64,000 bases of DNA from Pseudonocardia alaniniphila (GTDB taxonomy: Bacteria > Actinomycetota > Actinomycetes > Mycobacteriales > Pseudonocardiaceae), in the NCBI RefSeq assembly GCF_022524485.1, contig NZ_JAKXMK010000023.1:62001-126000 (forward strand). The letters are read 5' to 3'. A program made the translations under genes and the position numbers. A model generated the notes under the pieces. It was not told the DNA's origin, ran no database searches, and saw only the letters and a program-made list of their open reading frames with translations. Positions 17,511 through 27,407 of the stretch are shown in pieces; position 1 is the stretch's first letter, and each line of letters starts with the position of its first letter.

Positions 17511-18865
17511 TCGACCAGTCCGGCGTCAGGGTCCCGCGGCGGCCGGGGTGCCGACGGCTCGAGCGGCATCCCCACGGCGATCGCACCGAGGGGCTGCCAG
17601 TCGGCCGGAAGATCCAGCGCCGCGCGCACGACGTCGGGGGCGAAGATCGTGGATCCGACCCAGCACGACGCCAGGCCCTCGGCGGCCAGCGCAACCAGGA
17701 ACGACTGCACGGCCGCCCCTCCCGCCACCGTGAACATCGTGCGTTCGCCGATGCGGCGGGCGTCGTCCGGGTAGGTGTGCATGCCCTCGCCGGTGCGGAA
17801 GGCCAGCACGAGCTCGGGCGCGCGGCGCAGCAGGTCGCCACGGCGCATCCGGCGCTCGACCTCGTCGGCCGGGCGCCCGTCAGCGTGCAGGTGCTCATGC
17901 CACCGCGCCGCCATCGCGTCCAGCAGAGCGGCGCGGCGGGCGGGGGTGCGCACCCAGGCGAACCGGAACGGGGTGCTGTGGTGCGGCGCGGGCGCGGTGA
18001 GGGCCACGCCGACCGCCCGGCGCAGCGCGGTCTCGTCAACGGGCCCGCCTGCGAAGTCGCGGGTGCTGCGGCGCAGCAACACCGCCTCGCGCCTGCCCTG
18101 GGCGATCGCTTCCTCGGTGCCGAGGTAGAACATGTCCTCGTCGAGCGGCCGGACTAGGTCACGGGCGGTGGATCCGTCGTCCACCGGGCGCATCCCCCGC
18201 ACCACGGCCACCGGCAGGCCGCCCAGCTTGCCCTTCACGAGGTCGGCCGCCCCCGCCACCTCGTCGGCGATCGCGACCTCGGTGACCAGCAGCTCGTTGC
18301 CCTCGGAGTCGGAGGCCCCCGCATAGCGGTGCACCGCTTCGAGACCTGCGGTGCCGATCGCGACGTCGGTCTGCCCGACCCGCCAGCTGCGGCCCATCGT
18401 GTCGGTCACCACCACCGCCACGTCGACGCCGAGCAACCGGCGCAGCTCGGCGCGCAGCTGGGCGGCACTGCTGTCAGGGTCGGCCGGCAGCAGCGCGAGC
18501 TCGTCGCGCCGCACGTTGGAACCGTCGATGCCGGCGGCGGCCTGCACGATCCCGAGCTTCCCGGCGACGATCAGGGTGCGACCGCGCCGCGCGAGCACCC
18601 GCTCGGTCTCGGCGTCCACGAGCTCCCGGCGCAGCGCGTCGCGCGCCTCGGGGTCGGTGGGCGCGGGGACGAGTCGGCCCTCGACCTTGGAGAAGACCTT
18701 CGACGTCACCACGAGGACGTCCCCGTCGACGATCCAGGGCGCCGCGGCCGCGAGGGCCGCACCCAGGTCGTCGCCAGGCCGGAATTCCGGGAGCCCGCGG
18801 ACGGGCAGGACGGTGATGGCGTCGGGAGCGGCGTGGTCGACCGGCAGCTCAGCCAACTGCGGCAC
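17504..18865 (-). CDS. fbiB: Coenzyme F420-0:L-glutamate ligase / dehydro-F420 reductase
   Basis: A 453-residue two-domain FbiB. The N-terminal CofE-like domain (about 1-245) includes [34 protein letters not shown] and [21 protein letters not shown]. The C-terminal FMN nitroreductase-like domain (about 255-453) includes [14 protein letters not shown] and [12 protein letters not shown]. It adds glutamates to F420-0 and reduces the FbiA product dehydro-F420-0. The GTG at 18865 overlaps the fbiA stop and has GGAG upstream; length matches mycobacterial FbiB. Confidence 0.95.
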   Translation of the reverse strand: MPQLAELPVDHAAPDAITVLPVRGLPEFRPGDDLGAALAAAAPWIVDGDVLVVTSKVFSKVEGRLVPAPTDPEARDALRRELVDAETERVLARRGRTLIVAGKLGIVQAAAGIDGSNVRRDELALLPADPDSSAAQLRAELRRLLGVDVAVVVTDTMGRSWRVGQTDVAIGTAGLEAVHRYAGASDSEGNELLVTEVAIADEVAGAADLVKGKLGGLPVAVVRGMRPVDDGSTARDLVRPLDEDMFYLGTEEAIAQGRREAVLLRRSTRDFAGGPVDETALRRAVGVALTAPAPHHSTPFRFAWVRTPARRAALLDAMAARWHEHLHADGRPADEVERRMRRGDLLRRAPELVLAFRTGEGMHTYPDDARRIGERTMFTVAGGAAVQSFLVALAAEGLASCWVGSTIFAPDVVRAALDLPADWQPLGAIAVGMPLEPSAPRPPRDPDAGLVEW

Positions 18866-19841
18866 CCGCCAGCTCCAGGGCGCGCCGCGCCATCTCCGCG
18901 GTGGCGTCGACATCGGTCATGAGCAGGGGGATCGATCGCACCTCGGCACCCGGCACGTCGGCGGTGTCGCCGGTGTGCACGAGCCAGCCGTCGAGCAGCC
19001 CGCCCTCGCCGCGACCGCCGTAGTGGCGCCCGACCGCCTCCGCGGTGGTCTCCACGCCGATCGCGGTGAGGCACGCATCGGCCATCCCGCGCAGCGGCCT
19101 GCCGCCGATGATCGGCGAGAGCCCGACGATCTTCGCCCGCGTGTCGCGCAACGCATCGCGGACGCCGGGGACGTCGAGCACGGCACCGATGCTCACCACC
19201 GGGTTCGACGGCGCGAGCAGCACGGCGTCGGCGCCCAGGATCGCGTCGCGGGCGGCGGGCAGCACGCTCGCCTGCTCCGCACCCACCGATGCGAAGCCGT
19301 GGGCATGCGGCTCGGCCTTGTGGCGCACCCACCACTCCTGGAAGTGGATCGCCTTGCGCGCCTGGGGGCTCGTCTCCGGGTCGTCGATCACCACGTGCGT
19401 CTCCACGCGGTCGTCGGTGGCCGGGAGCAGGGTGACGCCCGGCCGCCAGCGATGGCACAGCGCCGCAACGACGTCCGAGAGCGAATAGCCGGCCCGCAGC
19501 ATTCGGGTGCGCACCAAATGGGTGGCGATGTCGCGGTCGCCCAGACCGAACCACGAGGGATCCGCGTCGTAGGCGGCCAGCTCGTCTCGCACGGCCCACG
19601 TCTCCCCGGCGCGGCCCCAGCCGCGGTCCTGGTCGATGCCGCCACCGAGCGTGTACATGCATGTGTCCAGGTCGGGACAGATGCGCAGGCCGTGCATCCA
19701 GACGTCGTCGCCCACGTTCACGACGGCCGTGATCTCGTGTTCCGACTCTCCCGGGCCGACCGCGGGCAACCCCAGCGCCGCCTTCACCCCGAGCAGGAAC
19801 CTGGCTCCGCCGACGCCGCCGACAAGCACCGTCACTCTCAC
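18849..19841 (-). CDS. fbiA: 2-phospho-L-lactate (phosphoenolpyruvyl) transferase of F420 biosynthesis
   Basis: A 330-residue CofD/FbiA protein. It begins [20 protein letters not shown] and continues with [45 protein letters not shown] and the [12 protein letters not shown] loop. It transfers the phosphoenolpyruvyl (or phospholactyl) group to Fo. The start is a GTG at 19841. It is first of the operon fbiA-fbiB-NUDIX. FbiC and FbiD are not in the window. The luciferase-like enzyme at 39.3-40.5 kb might use F420, but that is not shown by sequence. Confidence 0.95.
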   Translation of the reverse strand: MRVTVLVGGVGGARFLLGVKAALGLPAVGPGESEHEITAVVNVGDDVWMHGLRICPDLDTCMYTLGGGIDQDRGWGRAGETWAVRDELAAYDADPSWFGLGDRDIATHLVRTRMLRAGYSLSDVVAALCHRWRPGVTLLPATDDRVETHVVIDDPETSPQARKAIHFQEWWVRHKAEPHAHGFASVGAEQASVLPAARDAILGADAVLLAPSNPVVSIGAVLDVPGVRDALRDTRAKIVGLSPIIGGRPLRGMADACLTAIGVETTAEAVGRHYGGRGEGGLLDGWLVHTGDTADVPGAEVRSIPLLMTDVDATAEMARRALELAGAAVG

Positions 19842-19899
19842 CCGAACGAGCCTACGCGGGGAGATCGCCCCTCCGGCGCGGTGTCCTGCCCTGAGGACT

Positions 19900-20727
19900 T
19901 CACGCGGACCGCCCGAATGCCGGCGCCTGCTCGGTAGCCCATTCCGTGAACGCCCGGGGCCGGCGGCCGGTCAGGCGCTCCACCGTGTCGGTCGCCGCAC
20001 GGGCCGACGCCGGTGGGTTCGACTGCCAGGCCGCCAGGATCTCGATCAGCTCCTCGGCGTGGCCTGCCGCCCGCCACCGTTCGCGGGCCTGCGCCTCGGT
20101 CAGTTCTACGAACTCGACCGGCCGGCCGATCGCCCGCGCGATGGCGGCCACACGTTGCGGTGGGGTGAGCGCCTCCGGACCCGTGATCGGGTAGGTCCGG
20201 CCGGCGTGACCGTCGTCAACGAGCACCGTGGCCGCGACCGCCCCGACGTCCGCCTCGTGCACCACGGCCAGCGGCACCGCCGCGAACGGCTCCCGCACCA
20301 CGCCCTCGTCCCGGATCGAGGTGGCCCAGCCGAGTGCATTGCTCATGAAGTCGACGGGCTGCAGCCGCGTCCACTCCAGTCCGCTCGCCTCGACGGCCTT
20401 CTCGACGGGCCCGTCCTCGCCGTTCCAGAGCAGGGCGACGCGGCGCACTCCGGCCTTGTGCGCGATCTCGGCGATCTCCGGACCGGTCCGGAGGGTCGCG
20501 TAGTCGTCGCCGCCGACCGTCAACAGGTGGACAGCCGTCACGCCGTCGAAGGCGGGGCCGAGGGTGTCCGGGTCGGTCAGGTCACCGCCCACCACCTCGA
20601 CCCCGGCGGGGAGCGCCGCGTGGTGCGGATGCCTGGTCAGAGCGCGGACGCGCTGCCCCGCACGCACGAGGTGCCCGACAACGTGGCGGCCGGCTCTACC
20701 GGTGGCGCCGGTCACGAGAATCGTCAT
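19900..20727 (-). CDS. NmrA-like NAD(P)H-binding atypical SDR
   Basis: A 275-residue Rossmann protein with TILVTGATGRAGRHVVGHLV at the N-terminus, followed by VVGGDLTDPDTL. There is no YxxxK catalytic pair in the usual place, which fits the NmrA/QOR2-like subgroup that senses redox state or reduces quinones and small carbonyls. It has an ATG at 20727. It stands alone between fbiA and the glycosylase gene, about 40 bp from the latter. The substrate is unknown. Confidence 0.85.
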   Translation of the reverse strand: MTILVTGATGRAGRHVVGHLVRAGQRVRALTRHPHHAALPAGVEVVGGDLTDPDTLGPAFDGVTAVHLLTVGGDDYATLRTGPEIAEIAHKAGVRRVALLWNGEDGPVEKAVEASGLEWTRLQPVDFMSNALGWATSIRDEGVVREPFAAVPLAVVHEADVGAVAATVLVDDGHAGRTYPITGPEALTPPQRVAAIARAIGRPVEFVELTEAQARERWRAAGHAEELIEILAAWQSNPPASARAATDTVERLTGRRPRAFTEWATEQAPAFGRSA

Positions 20728-20767
20728 GATTCGGACGATAGGAGCTAAAGCGGACTTCAGGTCAAGC

Positions 20768-21697
20768 TCAGATCGCGCGGTAGTCCTTCGGCGAGAACCG
20801 CGGCCCGAAGCGCGGTCGCCGGAAGCCCGAAACCTCTACGAACCGCACCGCCCGCTGACGCTGCGGCACGTAGGGCGCGAGCACGCCGAGCATCGCCGCG
20901 TCGTCGATCGGGCGCCCGACGAGGGCCCAGCCGACGAGCGTGGGAATATGGAAGTCCCCGACGCTCACCGCGTCCGCGTCGCCCCAGGCGCGCTGTGCCA
21001 CCTCGGCCGCCGTCCACACCCCGATCCCCGGCACCTTGCGCAACAGCTCCCGGCCGGCCTCGCCGCCGAGCTCGCACGCGGTCTCCAGGCGCTGGGCGAC
21101 GGCAGCGCTCGCGAGGATGGCGCGCCGCCGCGCCGAGTCGACGCCCGCCCGATGCCATTCCCAGTCCGGGATCGCCCGGATCTGCGCCGGAGTCGGCGGC
21201 ACGCGCATCCCGTCGGGGGCCGGACCGGGAGCCGGATCGCCGAAGCGCCGGCACAGCTCCCGCCACGACCGGCGCGCCTCCACACCCGTCACCTTCTGTT
21301 CCAGCACCGCGGGCACGAGCACGTCCCACACCCGCATGGACGCGCCGAACCGCAGGCCCGGCATCCGCCGAGCGGCGTCGGCGACGAGCGGGTGGTGCGC
21401 GACGAACTCCTCCGGCCTGTCGTGCACGCCCAGCAGCGCGGGCAGACCGTCGAGCGACCACTGCGCACCCGGTCCCCACGCCTCGCACACCACGGTGCCG
21501 TCGGAGCGGCGATGCAGTCGAGTGGTCGCCGGTCCGTCCGGGGTGGTGGAGGCTCGCCAGATCGCCGAACCCTCGCCGACCGAGTGCCAGGTGGGGTCGC
21601 CCCGCCCGCGGCGGAGCGGGGCGAGCACACCCGAGAGGTCGAGGCGGTAGGCCGGGCGCCACTCCCGGGCCCCTGCGGGCCCGGGGTGATCAGACAT
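20768..21697 (-). CDS. DNA-3-methyladenine glycosylase (AlkA-like, HhH-GPD)
   Basis: A 309-residue helix-hairpin-helix glycosylase. The HhH motif is LLRKVPGIGVWTAAEVAQRA and the catalytic Asp lies in DAVSVGDFHIPTLVG. It removes alkylated bases. The N-terminal 100 residues (REWRPAYRLDLSGVLAPLRRG) fit the actinobacterial AlkA-like branch. The ATG at 21697 overlaps the upstream pyrophosphorylase stop by 8 bp, so the two are cotranscribed although functionally unrelated. Confidence 0.9.
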   Translation of the reverse strand: MSDHPGPAGAREWRPAYRLDLSGVLAPLRRGRGDPTWHSVGEGSAIWRASTTPDGPATTRLHRRSDGTVVCEAWGPGAQWSLDGLPALLGVHDRPEEFVAHHPLVADAARRMPGLRFGASMRVWDVLVPAVLEQKVTGVEARRSWRELCRRFGDPAPGPAPDGMRVPPTPAQIRAIPDWEWHRAGVDSARRRAILASAAVAQRLETACELGGEAGRELLRKVPGIGVWTAAEVAQRAWGDADAVSVGDFHIPTLVGWALVGRPIDDAAMLGVLAPYVPQRQRAVRFVEVSGFRRPRFGPRFSPKDYRAI

Positions 21698-22763
21698 CCG
21701 GGGAGAACCGCAAACCATGGGGTGGAAGCACGACGTCCGGCCAGATCCGCAGGCCACGGCGCAGCTCGCAGTGGGCCCCGACGACCGCCCTGTCCCCCAC
21801 GACGGTGTCGTTGACCAGCGCGCCTTCCTCGACCCGCGCACCCGCACCGATGACGGCGTGCTCGACGACCGCGCCTTCTCCCACCACGGCACCATCGAAC
21901 AACATCGAGCCTTCGACGCGGGCACCTGCCCCGATCCGGACGCCCCGGCCGACAGTGGTGCCGCCGAAGACCAGCGCGGAGTCATCGACCTCGGCGCCCT
22001 CCAGCACCAGCGACTCGCCGGTCGGCCCCGGCAACGCCGCGGAGGGCGCGACCCCGCGGACCAGGTCGGCCGAGCCGTGGATCAGGTCGGCCGGGGTGCC
22101 CATGTCCCGCCAGTAGGCGTTGTCGACGTGCCCGAAGACCTGCGCCCCGGCCGAGAGCAGCTCGGGGAACGTCTCGCGCTCCACCGACACCGCGCGTCCC
22201 TCGGGGATCGACTCGATCACCGAGCGGCGGAAGACGTAGCAACCCGCGTTGATCTGGTCGGTGGGCGGGTCCTCGGTCTTCTCGAGGAAGTCCAGCACCG
22301 AGCCCGACTCGTCGGTGGGGACGCAGCCGTAGGCGCGGGGGTCCTGCACGCGCACCAGGTGCAGGGTCACGTCGGCGTCGTTGCGACGGTGGGTGTCGAC
22401 GACGGCGCGCAGGTCGGTGCCGCAGAGCACGTCGCCGTTGAAGACGAGGACGTTGTCGGTGGTGAGGTACTTGGCGACGTTGCGGATCCCGCCACCGGTG
22501 CCCAACGGGTGGCTCTCCACCACGTACTCGATCTCGAGGCCGAGTGCGGACCCGTCCCCGAAGTGCTCGGAGAACGTCTCGGCGAGGTACGAGGTGCCTA
22601 GTACGACGCGCCCGACACCCGCGGCTCGGATCCGGGACAGCAGGTGTGCCAGGAACGGCACGCCCGCCGTTGGCAGCATGGGCTTGGGGGCTGAGAGCGT
22701 TAGCGGCCGCAGCCGTGTTCCCTTGCCCCCGACCAGCACCACGGCCTCGACGTCCTGCAGCAC
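21690..22763 (-). CDS. Mannose-1-phosphate guanylyltransferase / NDP-sugar pyrophosphorylase (Rv3264c-like)
   Basis: A 357-residue sugar nucleotidyltransferase. The signature VVLVGGKGTRLRPLT is at residues 8-22, with LVFNGDVLCGTDL (metal-binding Asp) near 110 and WRDMGTPADLIHG around 220. A left-handed beta-helix of hexapeptide repeats fills the C-terminal third (VFGGTTVGRGVRIGAGARVEG and on). It makes GDP-mannose from mannose-1-phosphate, linking to ManA and ManB. Synteny with Rv3264c, next to wbbL, supports this. The start is a GTG at 22763. Confidence 0.9.
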   Translation of the reverse strand: MLQDVEAVVLVGGKGTRLRPLTLSAPKPMLPTAGVPFLAHLLSRIRAAGVGRVVLGTSYLAETFSEHFGDGSALGLEIEYVVESHPLGTGGGIRNVAKYLTTDNVLVFNGDVLCGTDLRAVVDTHRRNDADVTLHLVRVQDPRAYGCVPTDESGSVLDFLEKTEDPPTDQINAGCYVFRRSVIESIPEGRAVSVERETFPELLSAGAQVFGHVDNAYWRDMGTPADLIHGSADLVRGVAPSAALPGPTGESLVLEGAEVDDSALVFGGTTVGRGVRIGAGARVEGSMLFDGAVVGEGAVVEHAVIGAGARVEEGALVNDTVVGDRAVVGAHCELRRGLRIWPDVVLPPHGLRFSPDV

Positions 22764-22808
22764 GCGTTCTCTCCTCCAGCTCCGTACAGCTCGGTTACAG
22801 CTCGGTCT

Positions 22809-23690
22809 TCAGCTCTCGGGAATTCGACTCGCGATGTTTCGGTATGTGCCCCGGCCAGTGAGCGCCACCACCCGATCGGTGAGCGCCAGCAGCAGCCGCG
22901 CCGGGGCCGGGCCGCGCTCGTGTACGTACCGGTGCAGACCGTCCGCGTGGGACGCCAGGATGTCGTGGCCGCCGCGGATCCCGGCGCCTGCCGTGATCAC
23001 GACCCCGGGCACGTGCACCAGCAGCCAGCCTGCGCGCCCCAGCCGGTCGCCGAGGTCGACGTCGGCCATGTCGACGGGCCCGGGGGCGCCGAGGTAGCGG
23101 GCGTCGAAGCCGTCCACGGAATCCCAGGCGGCGCGGCGCACCAGCACGCACGACGTGGAGAGCCAGCCCGTCCTGCCCGAGCCCGCGCCTGTCGGGATCC
23201 GGTCGCGCAGCACCTGCGTGACAGAGGGCAGCGTGCCCGCCGACGGCACCACGGTGCCCGTCGCGTCGGTGAGCCGCGGCCCGAGCAGCGCCGCTCGCGG
23301 GTACCGGGCGGCAGCCGCGAGCAACGAGTCCAGCGCGCCGGGCTCCCAGTGCACCTGCGGGTCGCTGATCACGACCCAGCCGATCGCGGCGTCCAGGCCT
23401 GCCACGGCGCGGTTGATCGCCGCGGGCCGGCCGATGTCCTCGGCGAGCCGCAGCACCTCGACCCCGTCGCCGGAGGTCTCGGATGCCGCGTCCCCCGCCA
23501 CGGTCAGGACGATGCGCAGCGGACGGGTGGTGGCCGCTCGGAGCGTCCCGGCGTCCATGACCGGAGAGGTCGAGCGCGCGACGGTGACCACGGCCAGCCC
23601 GTTGCCGTACTCCCGCTGTGGGTCGCCGCCCGGGCCGGAGCGGCCGAGCGCGCCACGGTTCGGCTCGTCGCGGATCGGATCGCGGCCCAC
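22809..23690 (-). CDS. wbbL: Decaprenyl-PP-GlcNAc rhamnosyltransferase (WbbL-like GT2)
   Basis: A 293-residue GT2 rhamnosyltransferase. The acceptor/metal region appears as VVISDPQVHWEPGALDSLLA, and TGWLSTSCVLVRRAAWDSVDGFDARY plus PVDMADVDLGDRLGRAGW is the typical rhamnosyltransferase block (catalytic ED replaced by MADVD). WbbL adds L-rhamnose to decaprenyl-PP-GlcNAc, forming the arabinogalactan linkage unit. It is immediately upstream of the pyrophosphorylase, as Rv3265c is of Rv3264c. The start is a GTG at 23690. The usual rmlD neighbour is missing here. Confidence 0.87.
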   Translation of the reverse strand: MGRDPIRDEPNRGALGRSGPGGDPQREYGNGLAVVTVARSTSPVMDAGTLRAATTRPLRIVLTVAGDAASETSGDGVEVLRLAEDIGRPAAINRAVAGLDAAIGWVVISDPQVHWEPGALDSLLAAAARYPRAALLGPRLTDATGTVVPSAGTLPSVTQVLRDRIPTGAGSGRTGWLSTSCVLVRRAAWDSVDGFDARYLGAPGPVDMADVDLGDRLGRAGWLLVHVPGVVITAGAGIRGGHDILASHADGLHRYVHERGPAPARLLLALTDRVVALTGRGTYRNIASRIPES

Positions 23691-23765
23691 GGCGGCACCC
23701 TAGTGGCGCCGGACACTGCACCCGCCGCGCCCCACCGGCCGGGTCAAAGCCCGGAACGGGTGCTG

Positions 23766-24617
23766 TTACCCCCAGTCGTCCGGGTCGCCGCCGTCGAGCT
23801 CGATCATCGCCTGCCGCGCCGCCGTATCACCGGAGTCGATCGCGAGCTGCAGATAGGAGCGCGCCTCGTCCGGCCGGTCCTGGTCCAGCAGGAATCGCCC
23901 GAGCGCGTGGGCCCAGCCGGGCTCCTCACGTTGCTCGGCCTCGCGCAGCTCGCGCTCGGCGCCCTCCTGGTCGCCCTGCCCCGCGAGGAACTGGCCGTAC
24001 GCGATGTGGGCGCGCAACGCCCCGAGCTCCCCGGCCTTGCGGTACCACCCGTCGGCGTCGTCGGTCCGGCCCTCCAGCGCCCGGAGGTCGGCGAGCGCCA
24101 CGAGGGTGTCCGGGCGGCTCTCGTCGGCGTAACGCTCGGCGGCCTCCCGCGCCGCCGGCAGGTCGTCTGCATCGAGATGCAGCTCGACGAGGTTGGCCGA
24201 TGCCAGCTCGTCCCCCGCCTCGGCAGCCTGGACGAGCACCTGCACCGCCTCGCCAGGCCTGCCCTCGTCGCGGAGCAGGATCGCGAGATCGTTGGCCGCG
24301 GTGACCTCGCCGGACTCGACGGCGAGCCGCAGCATGCTCTCGGCGCCTGCACGATCACCGAGCTCCGCCCGCGCCACCCCGAGCCGGCCCGCGAACCGCA
24401 CGCCGCCCTGATCCACCACCACGGTCAGCCACTCAGCGGCGGCAAACCAGCTGCCGCTCTCGAAGTAGGCGCGGACCAATAGGTCGGGAGCGGACGGCTC
24501 ACCGACGGCCACGCCCTGGCGCAGCACCTCGACGGCGTCCAGCGGCCGTCCCGCGTCGAGCAGCGCGGAACCTTCGGCAGAAAGGGGTTCAGACGGTGGC
24601 GACGACGGCTGGGTCAT
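23766..24617 (-). CDS. Tetratricopeptide/Sel1-type repeat protein
   Basis: A 283-residue, strongly acidic, all-helical protein made of repeated units such as GDRAGAESMLRLAVESGEV, GRPGEAVQVLVQAAEAGDEL and GRTDDADGWYRKAGELGAL. These are TPR or Sel1-like repeats that mediate protein-protein contacts. No catalytic domain, signal peptide or membrane segment is evident. The ATG at 24617 follows GAGGGGAG. It lies between two glycosyltransferase genes on the same strand; its partner is unknown. Confidence 0.8.
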   Translation of the reverse strand: MTQPSSPPSEPLSAEGSALLDAGRPLDAVEVLRQGVAVGEPSAPDLLVRAYFESGSWFAAAEWLTVVVDQGGVRFAGRLGVARAELGDRAGAESMLRLAVESGEVTAANDLAILLRDEGRPGEAVQVLVQAAEAGDELASANLVELHLDADDLPAAREAAERYADESRPDTLVALADLRALEGRTDDADGWYRKAGELGALRAHIAYGQFLAGQGDQEGAERELREAEQREEPGWAHALGRFLLDQDRPDEARSYLQLAIDSGDTAARQAMIELDGGDPDDWG

Positions 24618-24668
24618 CGGGCTCCCCTCGATCGAATGATCGATGATCCCACTTCGACCCACTGATGA

Positions 24669-25496
24669 TCAGCCTCGATACGTGGCGATCACATTTCGAT
24701 AGGCGATCCGGCGAACCCGCTCCGGGACGAGCCGGTAGCCCCCGCGCACGAGGACGTTGCGCGCGAACTGGCGCCCCGTCGTGAACCCCATCGAGCGGAA
24801 CCGCCACTGAAGGGCGACCTCGACGCCCAGCTGCCGCAGCCCGCCCCGGCGCGCGTAGGCGCCTGCCCCGACGCGGTACTTCACGAGGGGCTCCGCGAGG
24901 TTGGCCACCTGCGCTCCGGCGACGATCATCTTCGCCCAGAGCAGGTAGTCCTCCATCAGCGGAAAGTTGGTGTAGCCGCCGACGGACTGCACCAGCGCAC
25001 GCCGGTAGACCACGGTGGGGTGGTTGAACGGCACGGCGAACCGCGCGCGGGTCCGGATGTCCCTCGGCTCGGTCGGAGGCGTCCGGGTGCCGACGACGTC
25101 GTCGGGGTGCTCACCGAACTCCAGCAGCCCCGAGCCCACGATGTCCGCACCGCCCTCGATGATCGGCATCTGCACGGCGAACCGGTGCGGAAGGGAGATG
25201 TCGTCGGCGTCCATCCGGGCGACGACCGCGTACCGGCAGGCCGCGAGGCCGGCGTCGAGCGCGGGGCCGAGGCCGACGTTGCGCTCCAACGCCACCACTT
25301 CCACGGGCACCGGACTCGTCACGGCGAGCTTCGCGATCCGCTCCTCGAGGACGGCGGGCACGGGGCCGTCACGAACGATGACGACCTCGTCCGGCTGCCG
25401 GGTCTGATCGTCCACTGAGGATCGGAACGCCTCGGTGAGGAAATCGGGCTGGTCACCGGCCCACACGGGCAGCAACAACGACAGCTGTTCGGGCAA
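24669..25496 (-). CDS. Family 2 glycosyltransferase with probable TTG start
   Basis: A 275-residue GT-A glycosyltransferase, beginning LSLLLPVWAGDQPDFL. The nucleotide-sugar motif is in VVARMDADDISLPHRFAVQ (DADD) and a later MEDYLLWAKMI block carries the ED region. The fold resembles amylovoran/EPS galactosyl- or glucosyltransferases. No ATG or GTG lies at the conserved N-terminus; a TTG at 25496 preceded by AGAGGGGG fits. The product is probably a surface glycan step near wbbL and the LCP ligase. Confidence 0.83.
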   Translation of the reverse strand: MPEQLSLLLPVWAGDQPDFLTEAFRSSVDDQTRQPDEVVIVRDGPVPAVLEERIAKLAVTSPVPVEVVALERNVGLGPALDAGLAACRYAVVARMDADDISLPHRFAVQMPIIEGGADIVGSGLLEFGEHPDDVVGTRTPPTEPRDIRTRARFAVPFNHPTVVYRRALVQSVGGYTNFPLMEDYLLWAKMIVAGAQVANLAEPLVKYRVGAGAYARRGGLRQLGVEVALQWRFRSMGFTTGRQFARNVLVRGGYRLVPERVRRIAYRNVIATYRG

Positions 25497-25513
25497 CGAG
25501 GGCCCCCTCTTCT

Positions 25514-25531
25514 CCCGGGCTGCCGCCCGGG
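25514..25531. other. GC hairpin in the GT2 leader
   Basis: CCCGGGC-tgcc-GCCCGGG, a perfect 7-bp stem with a 4-nt loop, lies about 17 bp upstream of the TTG start at 25496, in the divergent region between GT2 and the LCP gene. It might restrict translation of the GT2 transcript. It may also be chance symmetry in GC-rich DNA. Confidence 0.3.
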
Positions 25532-25659
25532 GCCACTGTTCGTGACGAATGTGGACGCGATAACGCTCACCCGCGACACGCGCACCGCCCGAAGCGGACG
25601 AGCGCGCGTCGTGCTGCACCCTAGGAGATCCGACAGCGGCGGCCTCCGGAGGTGCACAG

Positions 25660-27393
25660 GTGCAAGGACGGGGCAATTCCGACGACCGTCCGCGCCGCGA
25701 TCCGCACCGCCCCGTCCGCCGCCAGGACGAACAACGCCGGGACCGCCCGGACCGCTCGGCACGGTACGCGTCCGGCCGCCGGACGACGCCCGAGCCGGGG
25801 GCGTCCGGGACCGCCAGGACACGCGGTGCGCCCCGGGGTTCCGGCGCGCGGACCACCGGCCGATCGGATACGACGGGTTGGACGACCGCGCGCCCGAAGC
25901 GCACGCGCCCGGCCGTGGCCACGCGTGACCCGAAGCCACGGCGCACCGTGAAGCAGCGGATCCAGTTGGTGCTCGTCGTGGCGTCGGTGCTGGTCATGGT
26001 GCTCACCGGCACCGCGTGGGGTCTCTACCGCGACATCACGGCCGGGATCACCACCACCAACGTGATCGCGGGGGGCGACGACGACGACGCGGACAACATC
26101 CTGCTGGTCGGCGTGGACAGCCGCACCGATGCCCAGGGCAACCCGCTACCCCCCGCGTTGCAGCGCCTTCTGAGCAGCGGTCCCGACTCCGGCGTGCTCA
26201 ACTCCGACACGATCATCCTGCTGCACGTGCCGAAGGACGGGGGCGCCGCGGTGGCGTTCTCCATTCCCCGTGACAGCTACGTCAACATCCCCGGCTACCA
26301 GCGGGACAAGATCAACGCCGCCTACCCGGCGACGAAGGCGCTCGCGGCCCAGCAGCTGGTGGCCCAGGGAGTCGAGGATCCCAAGCAGGTGGACGCCGAG
26401 TCGTCCGAGAAGGGCCGCAGCACGCTGATCCAGACGGTGGAGGACCTCACCGGCCTGCACGTCGACCATTACGCCGAGATCAACCTGCTCGGCTTCTACA
26501 ACCTCACCGAGGCGATCGGCGGCGTCGACGTATGCCTCAAGGAGCCGGTGAACGACCCGCTCTCCGGAGCCCGGTTCCAGGCCGGGCCGCAGACGATCTC
26601 CGGCGCCTCCGCGCTCGCGTTCGTCCGGCAACGGCACGGGCTGCCCGAAGGCGACATGTCGCGGATCCGCCGCCAGCAGGTGTTCCTCGCCGCGGTCGCC
26701 GACAAGATCCTCTCCAGCGGCACGCTGACCAACCCGAGCAAGCTCAGATCGTTGATCAGCGCCGCCCAGCAGGCCCTGGTCATCGACTCCGGCTGGGACC
26801 TCCTCAGCTTCGCCCAGCAGGCCTCCGACATCGCAGCGGGGAACCTCGAGTTCCTCACCATCCCCACCACCGGCACCGAGTCGAACGCACGTGGCGATGT
26901 CGTGCTGGTGAATCCGGCACAGGTGAAGACGTTCGTCGACCAGCGCATCGAGGAGCAGCAACGCGCGGCCGAGGAGGAGCAGAAGGCGCCTCCACTGCCG
27001 CCGGCCCGGGTCGACGTGATCGCGTCGCGCTACGTCGTCGACGTGCAGAACGGCTCGAACCTGACCGGGATGGCCGCCGCGGTCGCCCGCCGCATGCGCG
27101 AGCTCGGCTTCGTCTCGGGCACCGTGGACAACACCGGCCCGACACCCACCTCCGTCGTCCGCTACACCGGCTCCGACCGCAAGGCGGCGCAGGCGGTGGC
27201 CGACCAGCTGGGCGGCATCCCGGTGCAGAGCGAGGGCGGTGTGACGCCCGGCCACCTGGCCGTGTTGCTCGGAGCCGACTTCAACCCGGCTACGCTCCCT
27301 GCTGCGGCCGACGACGCCCAGGCCCGCCCGGTCACCGCCCCTTCGGGTGCCGCCGCGCCGATCACGGCAGCGGGCGTGCCCTGCGTCGACTGA
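25660..27393 (+). CDS. LytR-CpsA-Psr (LCP) family glycopolymer ligase with LytR_C domain
   Basis: A 577-residue LCP protein. A long, basic, disordered cytoplasmic tail (about 1-100) precedes one membrane helix (IQLVLVVASVLVMVLTGTAWG). The LCP domain follows: DNILLVGVDSR, NSDTIILLHVPKDG, AFSIPRDSYVNIPGYQRDKINAAY, LTGLHVDHYAEINLLGF and ALAFVRQRH. A C-terminal LytR_C domain (VDVQNGSNLTGMAAAVARRM) ends the protein. It attaches arabinogalactan or related polymers to peptidoglycan, matching the Rv3267 position. The GTG at 25660 follows GGAGGTG. Confidence 0.93.
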   Translation: MQGRGNSDDRPRRDPHRPVRRQDEQRRDRPDRSARYASGRRTTPEPGASGTARTRGAPRGSGARTTGRSDTTGWTTARPKRTRPAVATRDPKPRRTVKQRIQLVLVVASVLVMVLTGTAWGLYRDITAGITTTNVIAGGDDDDADNILLVGVDSRTDAQGNPLPPALQRLLSSGPDSGVLNSDTIILLHVPKDGGAAVAFSIPRDSYVNIPGYQRDKINAAYPATKALAAQQLVAQGVEDPKQVDAESSEKGRSTLIQTVEDLTGLHVDHYAEINLLGFYNLTEAIGGVDVCLKEPVNDPLSGARFQAGPQTISGASALAFVRQRHGLPEGDMSRIRRQQVFLAAVADKILSSGTLTNPSKLRSLISAAQQALVIDSGWDLLSFAQQASDIAAGNLEFLTIPTTGTESNARGDVVLVNPAQVKTFVDQRIEEQQRAAEEEQKAPPLPPARVDVIASRYVVDVQNGSNLTGMAAAVARRMRELGFVSGTVDNTGPTPTSVVRYTGSDRKAAQAVADQLGGIPVQSEGGVTPGHLAVLLGADFNPATLPAAADDAQARPVTAPSGAAAPITAAGVPCVD

Positions 27394-27407
27394 CCTACGG
27401 TGTGCCC